A stretch of DNA of 32,636 nucleotides from NCBI GenBank assembly GCA_945866245.1, contig CAMBGW010000003.1, positions 1-32,636 of the forward strand. Direction: 5' to 3'. A program made the translations under genes and the position numbers. The notes below the pieces were generated by a model. It had not been told where the DNA came from. It saw nothing but the letters and a program-made list of their open reading frames with translations, and ran no database searches. The stretch is from Verrucomicrobia subdivision 6 bacterium (GTDB taxonomy: Bacteria > Verrucomicrobiota > Verrucomicrobiia > Methylacidiphilales > Verrucolacustridaceae). Shown in pieces: positions 23,017 through 30,894 of the stretch (positions within the stretch are counted from its first letter, which is position 1; the number at the start of each line of letters is the position of its first letter).

Positions 23017-24797
23017 AAAAAGGGGGAATGGACCGCAGCTCTTGGGTCGCCGCAGGGGCCTGTTTTCTGCTTTTACTTCTCTACCCGAAAATCGTTGCGC
23101 ATTTTTATCCTCCGGCTCCTGCTAAAAAGGGAGCTGCGGTTGAGAAGGCGGGCGTGGTGGCAACCCCTGCCCCTGTTTCAACCCCTGCACAGGTATTAAC
23201 TCCCAAGGAGACATTGGCGCCAGGATCGGTGAATCGGACAGGGGCAGAGCAGACGGTGGTTTTGGAAAATCCTACGTTGCGGGTGATCTTTACGACGTGG
23301 GGAGGTGGAATCCGGGAGATGGTTTTGCTTGAGCACGGGACAGAGGGGGAGGGGAAGGTTCGACTCAATTTGGGATCTCCGGATGCGATTTTCGAATTGA
23401 GAGGTTGGACTCCGCCTGGGGAGGGATTGGCTTGGGCGGTGGAGAAGGCGGATGGGTCGGAAGTTATTTTCAGTGCACCCGCGCAAGTCGGGGGAGAAGT
23501 TGTCATACGGCGAACTTTTCGTCTGACGGGCGAGTATGATGTCAGTTTGGTTCAGGAGGTAGAAAATCGGGGTGGAGGGCCGTTGGCTTTGCCGGGCTAC
23601 GCCTTGTCGGCAGGGATTGGGGCTCCGGTGCATTTACGTTCTGAGGAGGAGGCGTATGTGGGAACGGGGTGGTTTACATCGGACGGAACGTATACGACCC
23701 ATAAACTTCCCGAGTTTATCGATTCGCGCTTTCTGTTTCTCTTTCCGCAAAAAGGAAAGGAGCTGGTGGCAAGTCGGGACGATCGATCGGTCAAGTGGGT
23801 GGCAGCAAAAAGCCAATTCTTCGCCATGGTGATTACGGCGCTGGATGCGCCTGCGCAAGGGGCGGAAGCACGGAAAGTGGAGTTGCCAGGGGAGAAGATG
23901 AAAGATGGCGGAGGTGTGGTCACCGCTTTGGAGACGTGGATCAAGTTGGCCGGGTTCGATTTGGGGGCGGGGGCGAAGCACGTTCGCAGTTTTGGACTGT
24001 ATGCTGGGCCCAAGGAGGATTGGCGGTTGCGTCGCTTAGCGCATGGTGAGGACGAGGTGATGGAGTTCGGGTGGATGGGGATTGTGAGCCGACCGCTTCT
24101 CGTGGTGATGAACATGATCGAAAAGGGGGTGGGGAGCTACGGATGGTCGATCGTGATTCTTACCATTCTACTGAAAGCCATTCTTTGGGTGCCGCAAGCC
24201 AAGGCCAATCAGAGCATGAAGAAGATGCAGGTCTTGGCGCCAAAATTGAAAGAGATTCAGGCGAAGTTCAAGGAGGAGCCGGCGAAGCTAAATACGGAGA
24301 TGATGAAGCTCTATAAAGATTACGGGGTAAATCCTTTGGGGGGATGTCTGCCGATGCTCATTCAGATGCCGGTATTTTTGGGATTTTATTACATGCTCCT
24401 CAGTTCGGTGGAGTTGCGCGGGCAAGCCTTCCTTTGGATTCATGATTTGTCGCGACCCGACACGATCGGATATTTGCCGGGGCTAGGAATTCCCATCAAT
24501 CCGATGCCTTTGATTATGACCGCAGCTATGGTTTGGAGCATGCATTTGACCCCTCAGCCGCAAGGAGTGGACAATCCGGGGGCAAAGATGATGAAGCTGA
24601 TGCCGGTGATCATGTTGGTGTTTTGCTATAATTTCAGTTCTGCCTTATCTTTGTACTGGACCGTGCAAAACTTCCTCTCCATTGGACAGTTGATGTACAA
24701 CCTGAAGCAGCCGATGCCGAGGTTGGAGAAGGTGGCGAAACCGGTAGAGGCTGTGAAGAGGGGTCGCTGGAAAGGCGGGATGTGGGGGCGAAAATGA
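23013..24797 (+). CDS. yidC: Membrane protein insertase YidC
   Basis: This 594-residue protein has Gram-negative architecture: an N-terminal membrane anchor (about 8-27), a large periplasmic beta-rich domain (about 60-340) and the five-helix insertase core. Core landmarks are YGWSIVILTILLKAILWVPQ, the cytoplasmic hairpin with KMQVLAPKLKEIQAKFKEE, YKDYGVNPLGGCLPMLIQMP and the last helix ALSLYWTVQNFLSIGQ. The substrate-groove arginine/lysine of the first core helix is provided by the lysine in LLKAILW. GAGGAGG at 23002-23008 lies 4 bases before the ATG, a strong site. It overlaps yidD and jag by 4 bases each. Confidence 0.96.
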   Translation: MKKGGMDRSSWVAAGACFLLLLLYPKIVAHFYPPAPAKKGAAVEKAGVVATPAPVSTPAQVLTPKETLAPGSVNRTGAEQTVVLENPTLRVIFTTWGGGIREMVLLEHGTEGEGKVRLNLGSPDAIFELRGWTPPGEGLAWAVEKADGSEVIFSAPAQVGGEVVIRRTFRLTGEYDVSLVQEVENRGGGPLALPGYALSAGIGAPVHLRSEEEAYVGTGWFTSDGTYTTHKLPEFIDSRFLFLFPQKGKELVASRDDRSVKWVAAKSQFFAMVITALDAPAQGAEARKVELPGEKMKDGGGVVTALETWIKLAGFDLGAGAKHVRSFGLYAGPKEDWRLRRLAHGEDEVMEFGWMGIVSRPLLVVMNMIEKGVGSYGWSIVILTILLKAILWVPQAKANQSMKKMQVLAPKLKEIQAKFKEEPAKLNTEMMKLYKDYGVNPLGGCLPMLIQMPVFLGFYYMLLSSVELRGQAFLWIHDLSRPDTIGYLPGLGIPINPMPLIMTAAMVWSMHLTPQPQGVDNPGAKMMKLMPVIMLVFCYNFSSALSLYWTVQNFLSIGQLMYNLKQPMPRLEKVAKPVEAVKRGRWKGGMWGRK

Positions 24798-25267
24798 GTA
24801 GCGCAACGGCACCCCAAGGGGCGAAAGAACTTTTGGAAAATATGCTGGGACACTTGGGATTCTCCTTCACCTTGGAAGAGGAGAAGCGGGGGGAGGACGC
24901 TGTCCTTCACATTCGAATGCAAAATCCGGCAAGGTTGATTGGCCGGGATGGTGAGACGGTAGATGATTTGCAGTTCTTACTGAATCGGATGCTGGCGCGG
25001 GGTGATGAGGCGGTGGGGCGGGTGATTGTCGATGTGGAAAACTTTCGTAAAGAGCAGGAGGCGGGGTTGCTCGCGGAGATTCGGGAGATGGTGGAGCGGG
25101 TTCGGACATCGGGTGAGATCGTGGATTTACCGCCGATGAATGCGTACGAGCGAAGGATCATCCACCAAGCTTTCCGGGATGACCCGCAAGTGGAGACGGT
25201 GAGTCCGGAGAGCCCGTCCCGTCTGAAGCGGATTCGGGTTCGTCCGCGGCGGCCGGCGCAAGCCTGA
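24794..25267 (+). CDS. jag: KH-R3H RNA-binding protein (Jag/KhpB)
   Basis: This 157-residue protein joins a type II KH domain (about 15-85, with the GXXG loop in LIGRDGETVDDLQFLL) to an R3H domain (about 95-150, with the R-x3-H of ERRIIHQAF). It lacks the Jag-N domain found in Firmicutes. KhpB/Jag proteins bind RNA and influence cell elongation; the yidC-jag order is conserved widely. ATG 24794 overlaps the yidC stop (ATGA); an in-frame ATG at 24782 would lengthen the overlap. Confidence 0.93.
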   Translation: MSSATAPQGAKELLENMLGHLGFSFTLEEEKRGEDAVLHIRMQNPARLIGRDGETVDDLQFLLNRMLARGDEAVGRVIVDVENFRKEQEAGLLAEIREMVERVRTSGEIVDLPPMNAYERRIIHQAFRDDPQVETVSPESPSRLKRIRVRPRRPAQA

Positions 25268-25332
25268 GCCAAGAGAAGATCGGCCAGGGTGAGGGTGAGT
25301 CCTCGCCTTGGGAATCGTGGGCGAGTCGTGCT

Positions 25333-27318
25333 TTGGCCGTGGTGACATGGGTCTTCCTTTTAGCTCTGATCACGGGAAGTGGATTGTATCTGGGGGGAGC
25401 GAGGAGGGCGTTTGCGGGACCGGCGTTCTTAGTTTCGGCAGGGCTTTGGGTTTGTTTGGCCCTGCGGGCAGTGGAGGGGTGGAAAAGCGGGCGACGAATT
25501 TTGGGATGGATGGATCTACCGATATTTCTTTTTTTAGCCTACGCGGGATGGGCGACCTTGAGGGCTCCATGTGAATACTTCGCAAGAGTCGAGTGGTTGT
25601 GGGCGTCGATCTATGGGGTGGTTTTTCTCTCGGTGCGACATCAGTTAGGTGGGCGACGTCTGGTGCCATGGATTTTGGGTTGGTTCTTGGTCGTAGCACT
25701 TTTGACCGAGTTGTATGGGTTCTTGCACTTTCGTGTGGGTGTTTATCCAATTGGTCCAGTGCCGGTTTTAGGGTGGGATCTGGTGCAGAGGCCTGATTAT
25801 GAGGCTCGCATGTCGGGAACCTTCGGTTGTCCGAACCATTTTGGAAATTATCTGGTTCAGGCAAGTCTGGCCGCATTGACCCTAATGGCATGGCCAGGGT
25901 GTGTTTGGCCGATACGGTTTTTGGCTGGTTGGAGTGCGACGGTGAGCGCGGTAGGAGTTGGTCTCTCGATTTCGCGAGGCAGCTTTCTGGCGTGGCTCTC
26001 AGGAAATGGAGTTTGGTTGGGACGCTGGCTTCGGCGTGGTCCTTTGAATTGGATGGGGCGAGGTGTAGTGATTTTATTGGCGGCAGCAGGATTAGGCGGA
26101 GCGCTCTGGGTGGCAAAGGGGGATGAAAAGATCATGAAGCGGTGGGAAGCGACGATGGGGGCGAAAGGGGAGGGTTGGGCCAAGGTGTTGAGTGGGGACG
26201 GGGATTTTCGAATCGAACTGGCAAGCAACGGTCTGGAAATTTGGAAACAGGCTCCTTGGTTTGGGCATGGACCGGGTAGCTTTGATTTGGAACATTTACG
26301 GTGGGCAAGCTGGGACAAAGGAACGCGCGCAGTTTTCACCCACAACGACTATATCAACACCTTGTGCGACTACGGGGTGGTCGGATTCTTCTTAGTCTCC
26401 CTCTTTTGGATCTATTTGGTTTTTTTTCTGTGGCACCGGAGTAGGACCCGCGAAAAAGATAGTCCGGCCGATCTATGTACGGGATTAGGCTGGTCGATTG
26501 CTGGGGCGATGCTGGTGCATGCGGTGGTGGATTTTAATTATCATATTCCCGCGACGGCCATCTCCTCGTTTCTTCTTTTAGGAATCGCGACCGCGACGGT
26601 TTGGCCGGAGCGGGGAAAAGCGCGGGCGAAGCTCTGCAACGGACTCCTTGCGGCGGCGGCCTTGGGTTTGGCGGGAACAACGGCCTTTCATGGATGGAAA
26701 ACCTGGGCTTGCTGGAGGTTGATTCCAGAGAAGGCATCCGAAGTGGCGAAACTATCGGACGAAACTTTGCTGGCGATTGGGATGGAGGGGAATCGATGGG
26801 ATCCTCGCTCGCCCGTGTTTGCAGAGCTGATGGGGGACAGCTATCGGCTGAAGTTGATTGAGGTGTATTTTTCCCCCGCTACGGCTACGCCTGAGGGGAT
26901 CGCACAGCGTCAGGAGAAGGTGAGCCAGTATGCGGAGAGTGCGATCGAATGGTATCGAAGCGCAGAGAAGAGAAGTCCTAAGGATGATGTGTACTATGTA
27001 CGGCGTGCGAGCGTTCTGGATCTTCAGGGAAAGTTTTCAGAAGCGGAAGTCCTCTATCAGCTAGGGATTCAGAGGAGACCGAACGGGAAGTTTTTTCATA
27101 CGAGTTACGGAAATCATCTTTGGCGGAAGGGAGATTTGATGGGTGCGCAGGCTCAATTTGAAAAGGCGATCGCCGCACCTGGAATAGCCCGACCCGGTGA
27201 TAGTTCTGAAAAAGATGCTACGGTGGAAGCGCGGGAAATGTTGGCCCGAGTAAAAGAGCTGATTGCGAAGGGACCCGGAGTTCGGCAGGTTAAGAAGTTC
27301 AACCCTCGGGAGGATTAA
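25333..27318 (+). CDS. O-antigen ligase / polymerase-like membrane protein with C-terminal TPR
   Basis: This 661-residue protein has about ten membrane helices in the first 440 residues. A Wzy/WaaL-type signature includes VGLSISRGSFLAWLSG, the periplasmic FGHGPGSFDLEHLRW and THNDYINTLCDYGVVGFF. It would polymerise or ligate lipid-linked glycans at the periplasmic face. The C-terminal 190 residues are soluble and contain at least two tetratricopeptide-like repeats (YVRRASVLDLQGKFSEAEVL, NHLWRKGDLMGAQAQFEKAI). The start is TTG at 25333 or GTG at 25339/25342; the frame is open upstream to 25183 without another standard start. It follows jag by 65 bases in the slot often held by mnmE, so the link to surface glycans is local. 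Confidence 0.8.
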   Translation: MAVVTWVFLLALITGSGLYLGGARRAFAGPAFLVSAGLWVCLALRAVEGWKSGRRILGWMDLPIFLFLAYAGWATLRAPCEYFARVEWLWASIYGVVFLSVRHQLGGRRLVPWILGWFLVVALLTELYGFLHFRVGVYPIGPVPVLGWDLVQRPDYEARMSGTFGCPNHFGNYLVQASLAALTLMAWPGCVWPIRFLAGWSATVSAVGVGLSISRGSFLAWLSGNGVWLGRWLRRGPLNWMGRGVVILLAAAGLGGALWVAKGDEKIMKRWEATMGAKGEGWAKVLSGDGDFRIELASNGLEIWKQAPWFGHGPGSFDLEHLRWASWDKGTRAVFTHNDYINTLCDYGVVGFFLVSLFWIYLVFFLWHRSRTREKDSPADLCTGLGWSIAGAMLVHAVVDFNYHIPATAISSFLLLGIATATVWPERGKARAKLCNGLLAAAALGLAGTTAFHGWKTWACWRLIPEKASEVAKLSDETLLAIGMEGNRWDPRSPVFAELMGDSYRLKLIEVYFSPATATPEGIAQRQEKVSQYAESAIEWYRSAEKRSPKDDVYYVRRASVLDLQGKFSEAEVLYQLGIQRRPNGKFFHTSYGNHLWRKGDLMGAQAQFEKAIAAPGIARPGDSSEKDATVEAREMLARVKELIAKGPGVRQVKKFNPRED

Positions 27319-27319
27319 T

Positions 27320-27745
27320 ATGAAACAACACGAAACTACACTGATTTTGGTCAAACCGGATGCGGTAGCCCAAGGGCTTACAGGAGAGGTTCTCCAACGG
27401 CTGGAAAAAAATGGATTCAAGATCCTGAACTGCCGGATGCTCCGACTTACCCCAGCTCTTTTGCAAGAGCACTATGCTCACTTGGCGAGTCTGCCGTTTT
27501 TCCCTGAGATTGAAACCTTTATGGCCTCTGGGCCGGTGGTGGCGGTGGCGTTGTCGGGTGAAAATGCGATCACGAGAGTGCGGGAGTTGCTCGGACCGAC
27601 TGACAGCACAAAAGCCCCCAAAGGAACGATCCGTGGGGATTTAGGCAAAGATAAAATGCATAATGTTTTACATGCATCCGATTCGGCCGAGGCCGCACAG
27701 GCAGAGTTGAAGCGGTTCTTTGGTTCAACCGATCCCAAAGTTTAG
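27320..27745 (+). CDS. ndk: Nucleoside diphosphate kinase
   Basis: This 141-residue enzyme transfers the terminal phosphate of NTPs to NDPs through a phosphohistidine. The start TTLILVKPDAVAQGL is characteristic, followed by GPVVAVALSGENAI, the conserved RGDLG, and NVLHASDS with the catalytic histidine (the family motif is N-x-x-H-G/A-S-D). GGGAGG at 27308-27313 with a 6-base spacer fixes the start at 27320. An open frame continues upstream within the ligase gene but is not conserved. It lies 1 base after the ligase stop, so it is probably co-transcribed. Confidence 0.97.
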   Translation: MKQHETTLILVKPDAVAQGLTGEVLQRLEKNGFKILNCRMLRLTPALLQEHYAHLASLPFFPEIETFMASGPVVAVALSGENAITRVRELLGPTDSTKAPKGTIRGDLGKDKMHNVLHASDSAEAAQAELKRFFGSTDPKV

Positions 27746-27757
27746 TCTACCCAGGCT

Positions 27758-28897
27758 CTAGTTGGCTGGGATGATTTCGATCTTCCCAATGTCACTTACG
27801 CCCGCCCCGACTAGGGCAGCACCTTCGAGGTGGGGTACTTTTCCGATTTTCGGGATGGGAGGGATTCCAACTCCCGGGTTGAGCCGCATCTTTTCAAATC
27901 GGGCGAGGGCGAGGACATCGAGCGCGACGGGATCGGTCGAGGCGAGAAGAAGGCCTGGGGTGCAAGAGTAGTTGGCATCGAAATCTTTGCCCCCGGCAAA
28001 TTTGAGGATCAGACCGTCTGAGATATGGAGAACGGTTTTGGGTTTGAGGAGGGGATCGCTCATCAAAATTTCCCCCACGGTGGTATCCTGCTCGGCGTTG
28101 GGCTTTAAAAGGCGACGAGCATTGTCGACGCTGCCGAAGGCGAGAGAGGCACAGCAACCGTAGATACCGATATCTGGGTCGCTGGTCATGGAGCCTAAGT
28201 TGACGACTTTAACCTCTTTAGGGGTGATCAGCTTGGTGAAGTAGGACCAGTAGGGAATTTTGTCTGCGGCGGATCCACTGCCGCCTGAGCTGAGGGGCAG
28301 GCCGTCCATGAGGGAGGGTTGAAACTTTAGGTCGCCATAAATGAGTTGGCCCATGGTGGGGTTGAAGTAGGGGGTGGAGTCTGGGTCGAAGCCAAGTCCT
28401 GGAACATCGGAGGCGGCGGAGGCGATGACGGCGCGAACTTGGATTTTTCCAGGTGATTGTCGTACCGGGTAGCCGGATTTGGTCATGTCGACTTCGCGTT
28501 TATCCCAGAGGGTGATCTTGTCGGGTTGAACTCCTGCAGCGATGAGGCTAGCGGTGACCGCATCGGCCAGCTCGCGTCGGGTCCCTGTCCGAGGATCTCC
28601 CCGGGCGATGACTTTAACGGCTACGGTATCATCTGGGTTAATTCCAAGGTCTTTCCACGATTCGTTCGAGGTAGGTTTTCCGGTGAGGGTGGTGAGGAGA
28701 GAGTTGAGAGCGGTTTTGATCCGGTCCGGTTTAGGATCGAAGTTGGTCAGGAGGGAGGGGTCCTCGATCATGACGACGCGGGATTTTGGGGAGTCGGCTG
28801 AAAAAAGTTGTGTATGGGAAAGGGTGAAGAGGCATAGGAAAAGGAGGAGAAGGCCGGGGCAGGTAGTGGGTCGCGTGGAGCAGAGGAGTGAGGACAT
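27758..28897 (-). CDS. Secreted DUF362-domain protein
   Basis: This 379-residue protein begins with a signal peptide (about 1-34: CPGLLLLFLCLFTLSHTQLFSA). The remainder matches my memory of DUF362: VVMIEDPSLL, DDTVAVKVIARGDP, the AVTASLIAAGVQPDKITLWD block, VKVVNLGSMTSDPDIGIYGC, LHISDGLILKFAGG and DPVALDVLALARFEKMR. DUF362 proteins are of uncertain function; some carry iron-sulfur domains, but no CxxCxxC ferredoxin motif is seen here, only one Cys-Cys pair in YGCCASL. It probably acts outside the cytoplasm. It converges on ndk with 12 bases between stops and is divergent from dnaG. Confidence 0.82.
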   Translation of the reverse strand: MSSLLCSTRPTTCPGLLLLFLCLFTLSHTQLFSADSPKSRVVMIEDPSLLTNFDPKPDRIKTALNSLLTTLTGKPTSNESWKDLGINPDDTVAVKVIARGDPRTGTRRELADAVTASLIAAGVQPDKITLWDKREVDMTKSGYPVRQSPGKIQVRAVIASAASDVPGLGFDPDSTPYFNPTMGQLIYGDLKFQPSLMDGLPLSSGGSGSAADKIPYWSYFTKLITPKEVKVVNLGSMTSDPDIGIYGCCASLAFGSVDNARRLLKPNAEQDTTVGEILMSDPLLKPKTVLHISDGLILKFAGGKDFDANYSCTPGLLLASTDPVALDVLALARFEKMRLNPGVGIPPIPKIGKVPHLEGAALVGAGVSDIGKIEIIPAN

Positions 28898-28985
28898 GGA
28901 GTTATTAAGATGCAGGAAAGAGGGGAGTTGAGCAACTAGGGGGAAAGGCTTGCGGGCTGGCGGGGGCGAGAGAGAACGGAGTGAT

Positions 28986-30848
28986 ATGGGGTTCTCTGCA
29001 GAAGCGATAGAAAGGGTAAGAAGGGCGAGCGATCTGGTGGAGGTGGCTGGGTCTGTGGTTCAACTCAAAAGGGTGGGGTCGAACTTTCGGGGTTTAAGTC
29101 CGTTTAAAAAGGAGAAGACGCCCTCGTTTTATGTTCACCCGGACAAACAATTCTTTAAGTGTTTTAGCACGGGAACGGGAGGGGACGTATTTCGCTTTTT
29201 AATGATGACGGAGGGGCTGGATTTTCCTGCCGCGGTCAGGAGATTGGCGGAGCGAGCGGGAGTCCATTTGGAGGAGGAGCCGGGGGTGGGGGGCAAGGGC
29301 GGTGGGGATGGCGGTAGTGGGGCGGAGCGGGAGCGGTTGAGGCAGATCCACGCATCGTTGGCGCTTCACTGGCGAGATTTGTTAGCGAAAGATGAGTCGG
29401 CTGAGGGGGCGCGGAGTTATTTAAAAGAGAGGGAGATTCCTTTGGAGTGGATTGCTCGGTTTGGCTTGGGATATGCACCGGCGGCATGGACAGCAACGTT
29501 GGATTGGGGAAAGAAAAATGGGTTTTCGGAAGAGGAGATGATTGCTTCTGGGGTGGCGCTGCGTGCTCAGTCGGGTCGGGTATACGATCGTTTCCGCAAT
29601 CGGCTGATGTTTCCAATTTTGGATGAAGGGGGTCGGGTGATTGCTTTTAGCGGGCGGGTTTTGGCGGGGGCTGCGCCAGAGGAGCCAAAGTATGTCAATT
29701 CGCCTGAGACGATGATTTTTAAGAAGGGTCGAGTTTTGTTTGGGTTTGATCGGGCACGAAGGGCGATGGCGGAGGAGGGGCGGGCGATTGTTTGTGAAGG
29801 GCAGCTCGACGTATTGCGGGCGCAGGCGGCGGGGTTTCTGGAATCGGTGGCACCGTTGGGAACGGGATTTACGGAAGAGCATGCAAAGTTGATTGGTCGT
29901 TTTGCCAAGGAGATTGTCATCTGTCTGGATGCGGATGTGGCGGGAGATCGTGCCGCGGGGAGGTTGGGGGGGATCTTAGTGGAGGGAGGGCAAGGGTGGG
30001 GCGGGTTGGCCAAGGCGGAGTTAGGAGTGAAGGTAGTGCGATTGCCTTCAGGGGATGATCCAGATTCGTTGATTCGGCGAGGGGGTGCGGAGGCGTTTCG
30101 CGAAAAGCTGGATGCGGCGGTGGACTTCTTAGATTTTTATGTGGATTGGCAGACGCAGCAGGAGGGGGAGAGTCCCGCTGGCCGAAGAAGGGTGGTGGAG
30201 GCGGTGGCAAAGTTGCTGGGGATGGTGGAGAGCGCAGTGAGTCGGGCTGGGCTGGTGGCGCGCGCCTCCTCCCGGCTGGGGTTGGGAGAAAACCTTGTTA
30301 TGGATGAGGTGGAGAAGGCGCGTGGGGTAGCAGCAAAAATTGCCATACGTAGCGAGCGACAGGAGCCTCCAGGAATTCAGATCGAAAAACCGCTGGAGGT
30401 GCATCCTGTGATGAAGGAGCTTTTTCTTTTGGTTCTGGGGCAGCCATCGAAATTTCCTGAGGTGGAGCGGCGGGTGAACGAGTTGTGGCTCAAAAATCTG
30501 GGCGGGGAGGAGTTGTATATGAAGGTGCGGGATCTTTATCGAAACGACTTGTGGACGGGATTGGGGGATCTGTTGCCACAGTTAAAAGCGGTGGAGCAGG
30601 ATTTTTTGACTGGGCTAGAGTCTGGGGTTTGGGAGCGGTCGGAGGAGGAGGATTGGGATAAGGCTTTGGAAGGGCTGGGGGCGCGGCTGGAAGGAGACTA
30701 TTTGAGGAGGGAGGCAGAAAGATTGTCGGCCAAGTTGCGGGCGATGACGGCGGGAGATCCTGCTGCGGTGGAAGTCCTTCGCCAGCAGGGAGAACTGCTG
30801 AAGAAAAGGGCGCGTTTGACAGCAGGGCCTGCGAAAGCTAATGCTTAA
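28986..30848 (+). CDS. dnaG: DNA primase with degenerate zinc ribbon
   Basis: This 620-residue primase would make RNA primers at the replication fork. The N-terminal CHC2-like region reads GLSPFKKEKTPSFYVHPD and FFKCFSTGTGGDVFRFL. In zinc-type primases these are CPFH and CFGC, so three of the four ligands are Ser38, Lys41 and Thr62 and only Cys59 remains. A Gly-rich linker (about 100-113) leads to the RNA polymerase domain with ARFGLGYAP, RNRLMFPI, the Toprim EGQLDVLRAQAAG and CLDADVAGDRAA. A helicase-binding C-terminus follows (about 460-620). ATG 28986 after GGAG is preferred to the TTG at 28950. rpoD follows after 46 bases; no rpsU precedes it. Confidence 0.95.
   Translation: MGFSAEAIERVRRASDLVEVAGSVVQLKRVGSNFRGLSPFKKEKTPSFYVHPDKQFFKCFSTGTGGDVFRFLMMTEGLDFPAAVRRLAERAGVHLEEEPGVGGKGGGDGGSGAERERLRQIHASLALHWRDLLAKDESAEGARSYLKEREIPLEWIARFGLGYAPAAWTATLDWGKKNGFSEEEMIASGVALRAQSGRVYDRFRNRLMFPILDEGGRVIAFSGRVLAGAAPEEPKYVNSPETMIFKKGRVLFGFDRARRAMAEEGRAIVCEGQLDVLRAQAAGFLESVAPLGTGFTEEHAKLIGRFAKEIVICLDADVAGDRAAGRLGGILVEGGQGWGGLAKAELGVKVVRLPSGDDPDSLIRRGGAEAFREKLDAAVDFLDFYVDWQTQQEGESPAGRRRVVEAVAKLLGMVESAVSRAGLVARASSRLGLGENLVMDEVEKARGVAAKIAIRSERQEPPGIQIEKPLEVHPVMKELFLLVLGQPSKFPEVERRVNELWLKNLGGEELYMKVRDLYRNDLWTGLGDLLPQLKAVEQDFLTGLESGVWERSEEEDWDKALEGLGARLEGDYLRREAERLSAKLRAMTAGDPAAVEVLRQQGELLKKRARLTAGPAKANA
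30816..30844 (+). promoter_or_regulatory. Candidate internal promoter for rpoD
   Basis: A perfect TTGACA (30816-30821) lies in the last codons of dnaG. TAATGC (30839-30844) follows after 17 bases, with weak -10 similarity. The transcript would begin near 30851, about 45 bases before the rpoD start. Internal promoters before rpoD are known in other bacteria. Confidence 0.33.
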
Positions 30849-30894
30849 TGTTTACCCTAATGCCTAAAACGAAGATTTATCCCATAACAACCGA

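Noticed and set aside
27751..27771. CCCAG/CTGGG hairpin between ndk and the DUF362 gene
   Set aside because: A 5-bp stem with an 11-base loop and no T-run on either side; not convincing as a terminator.
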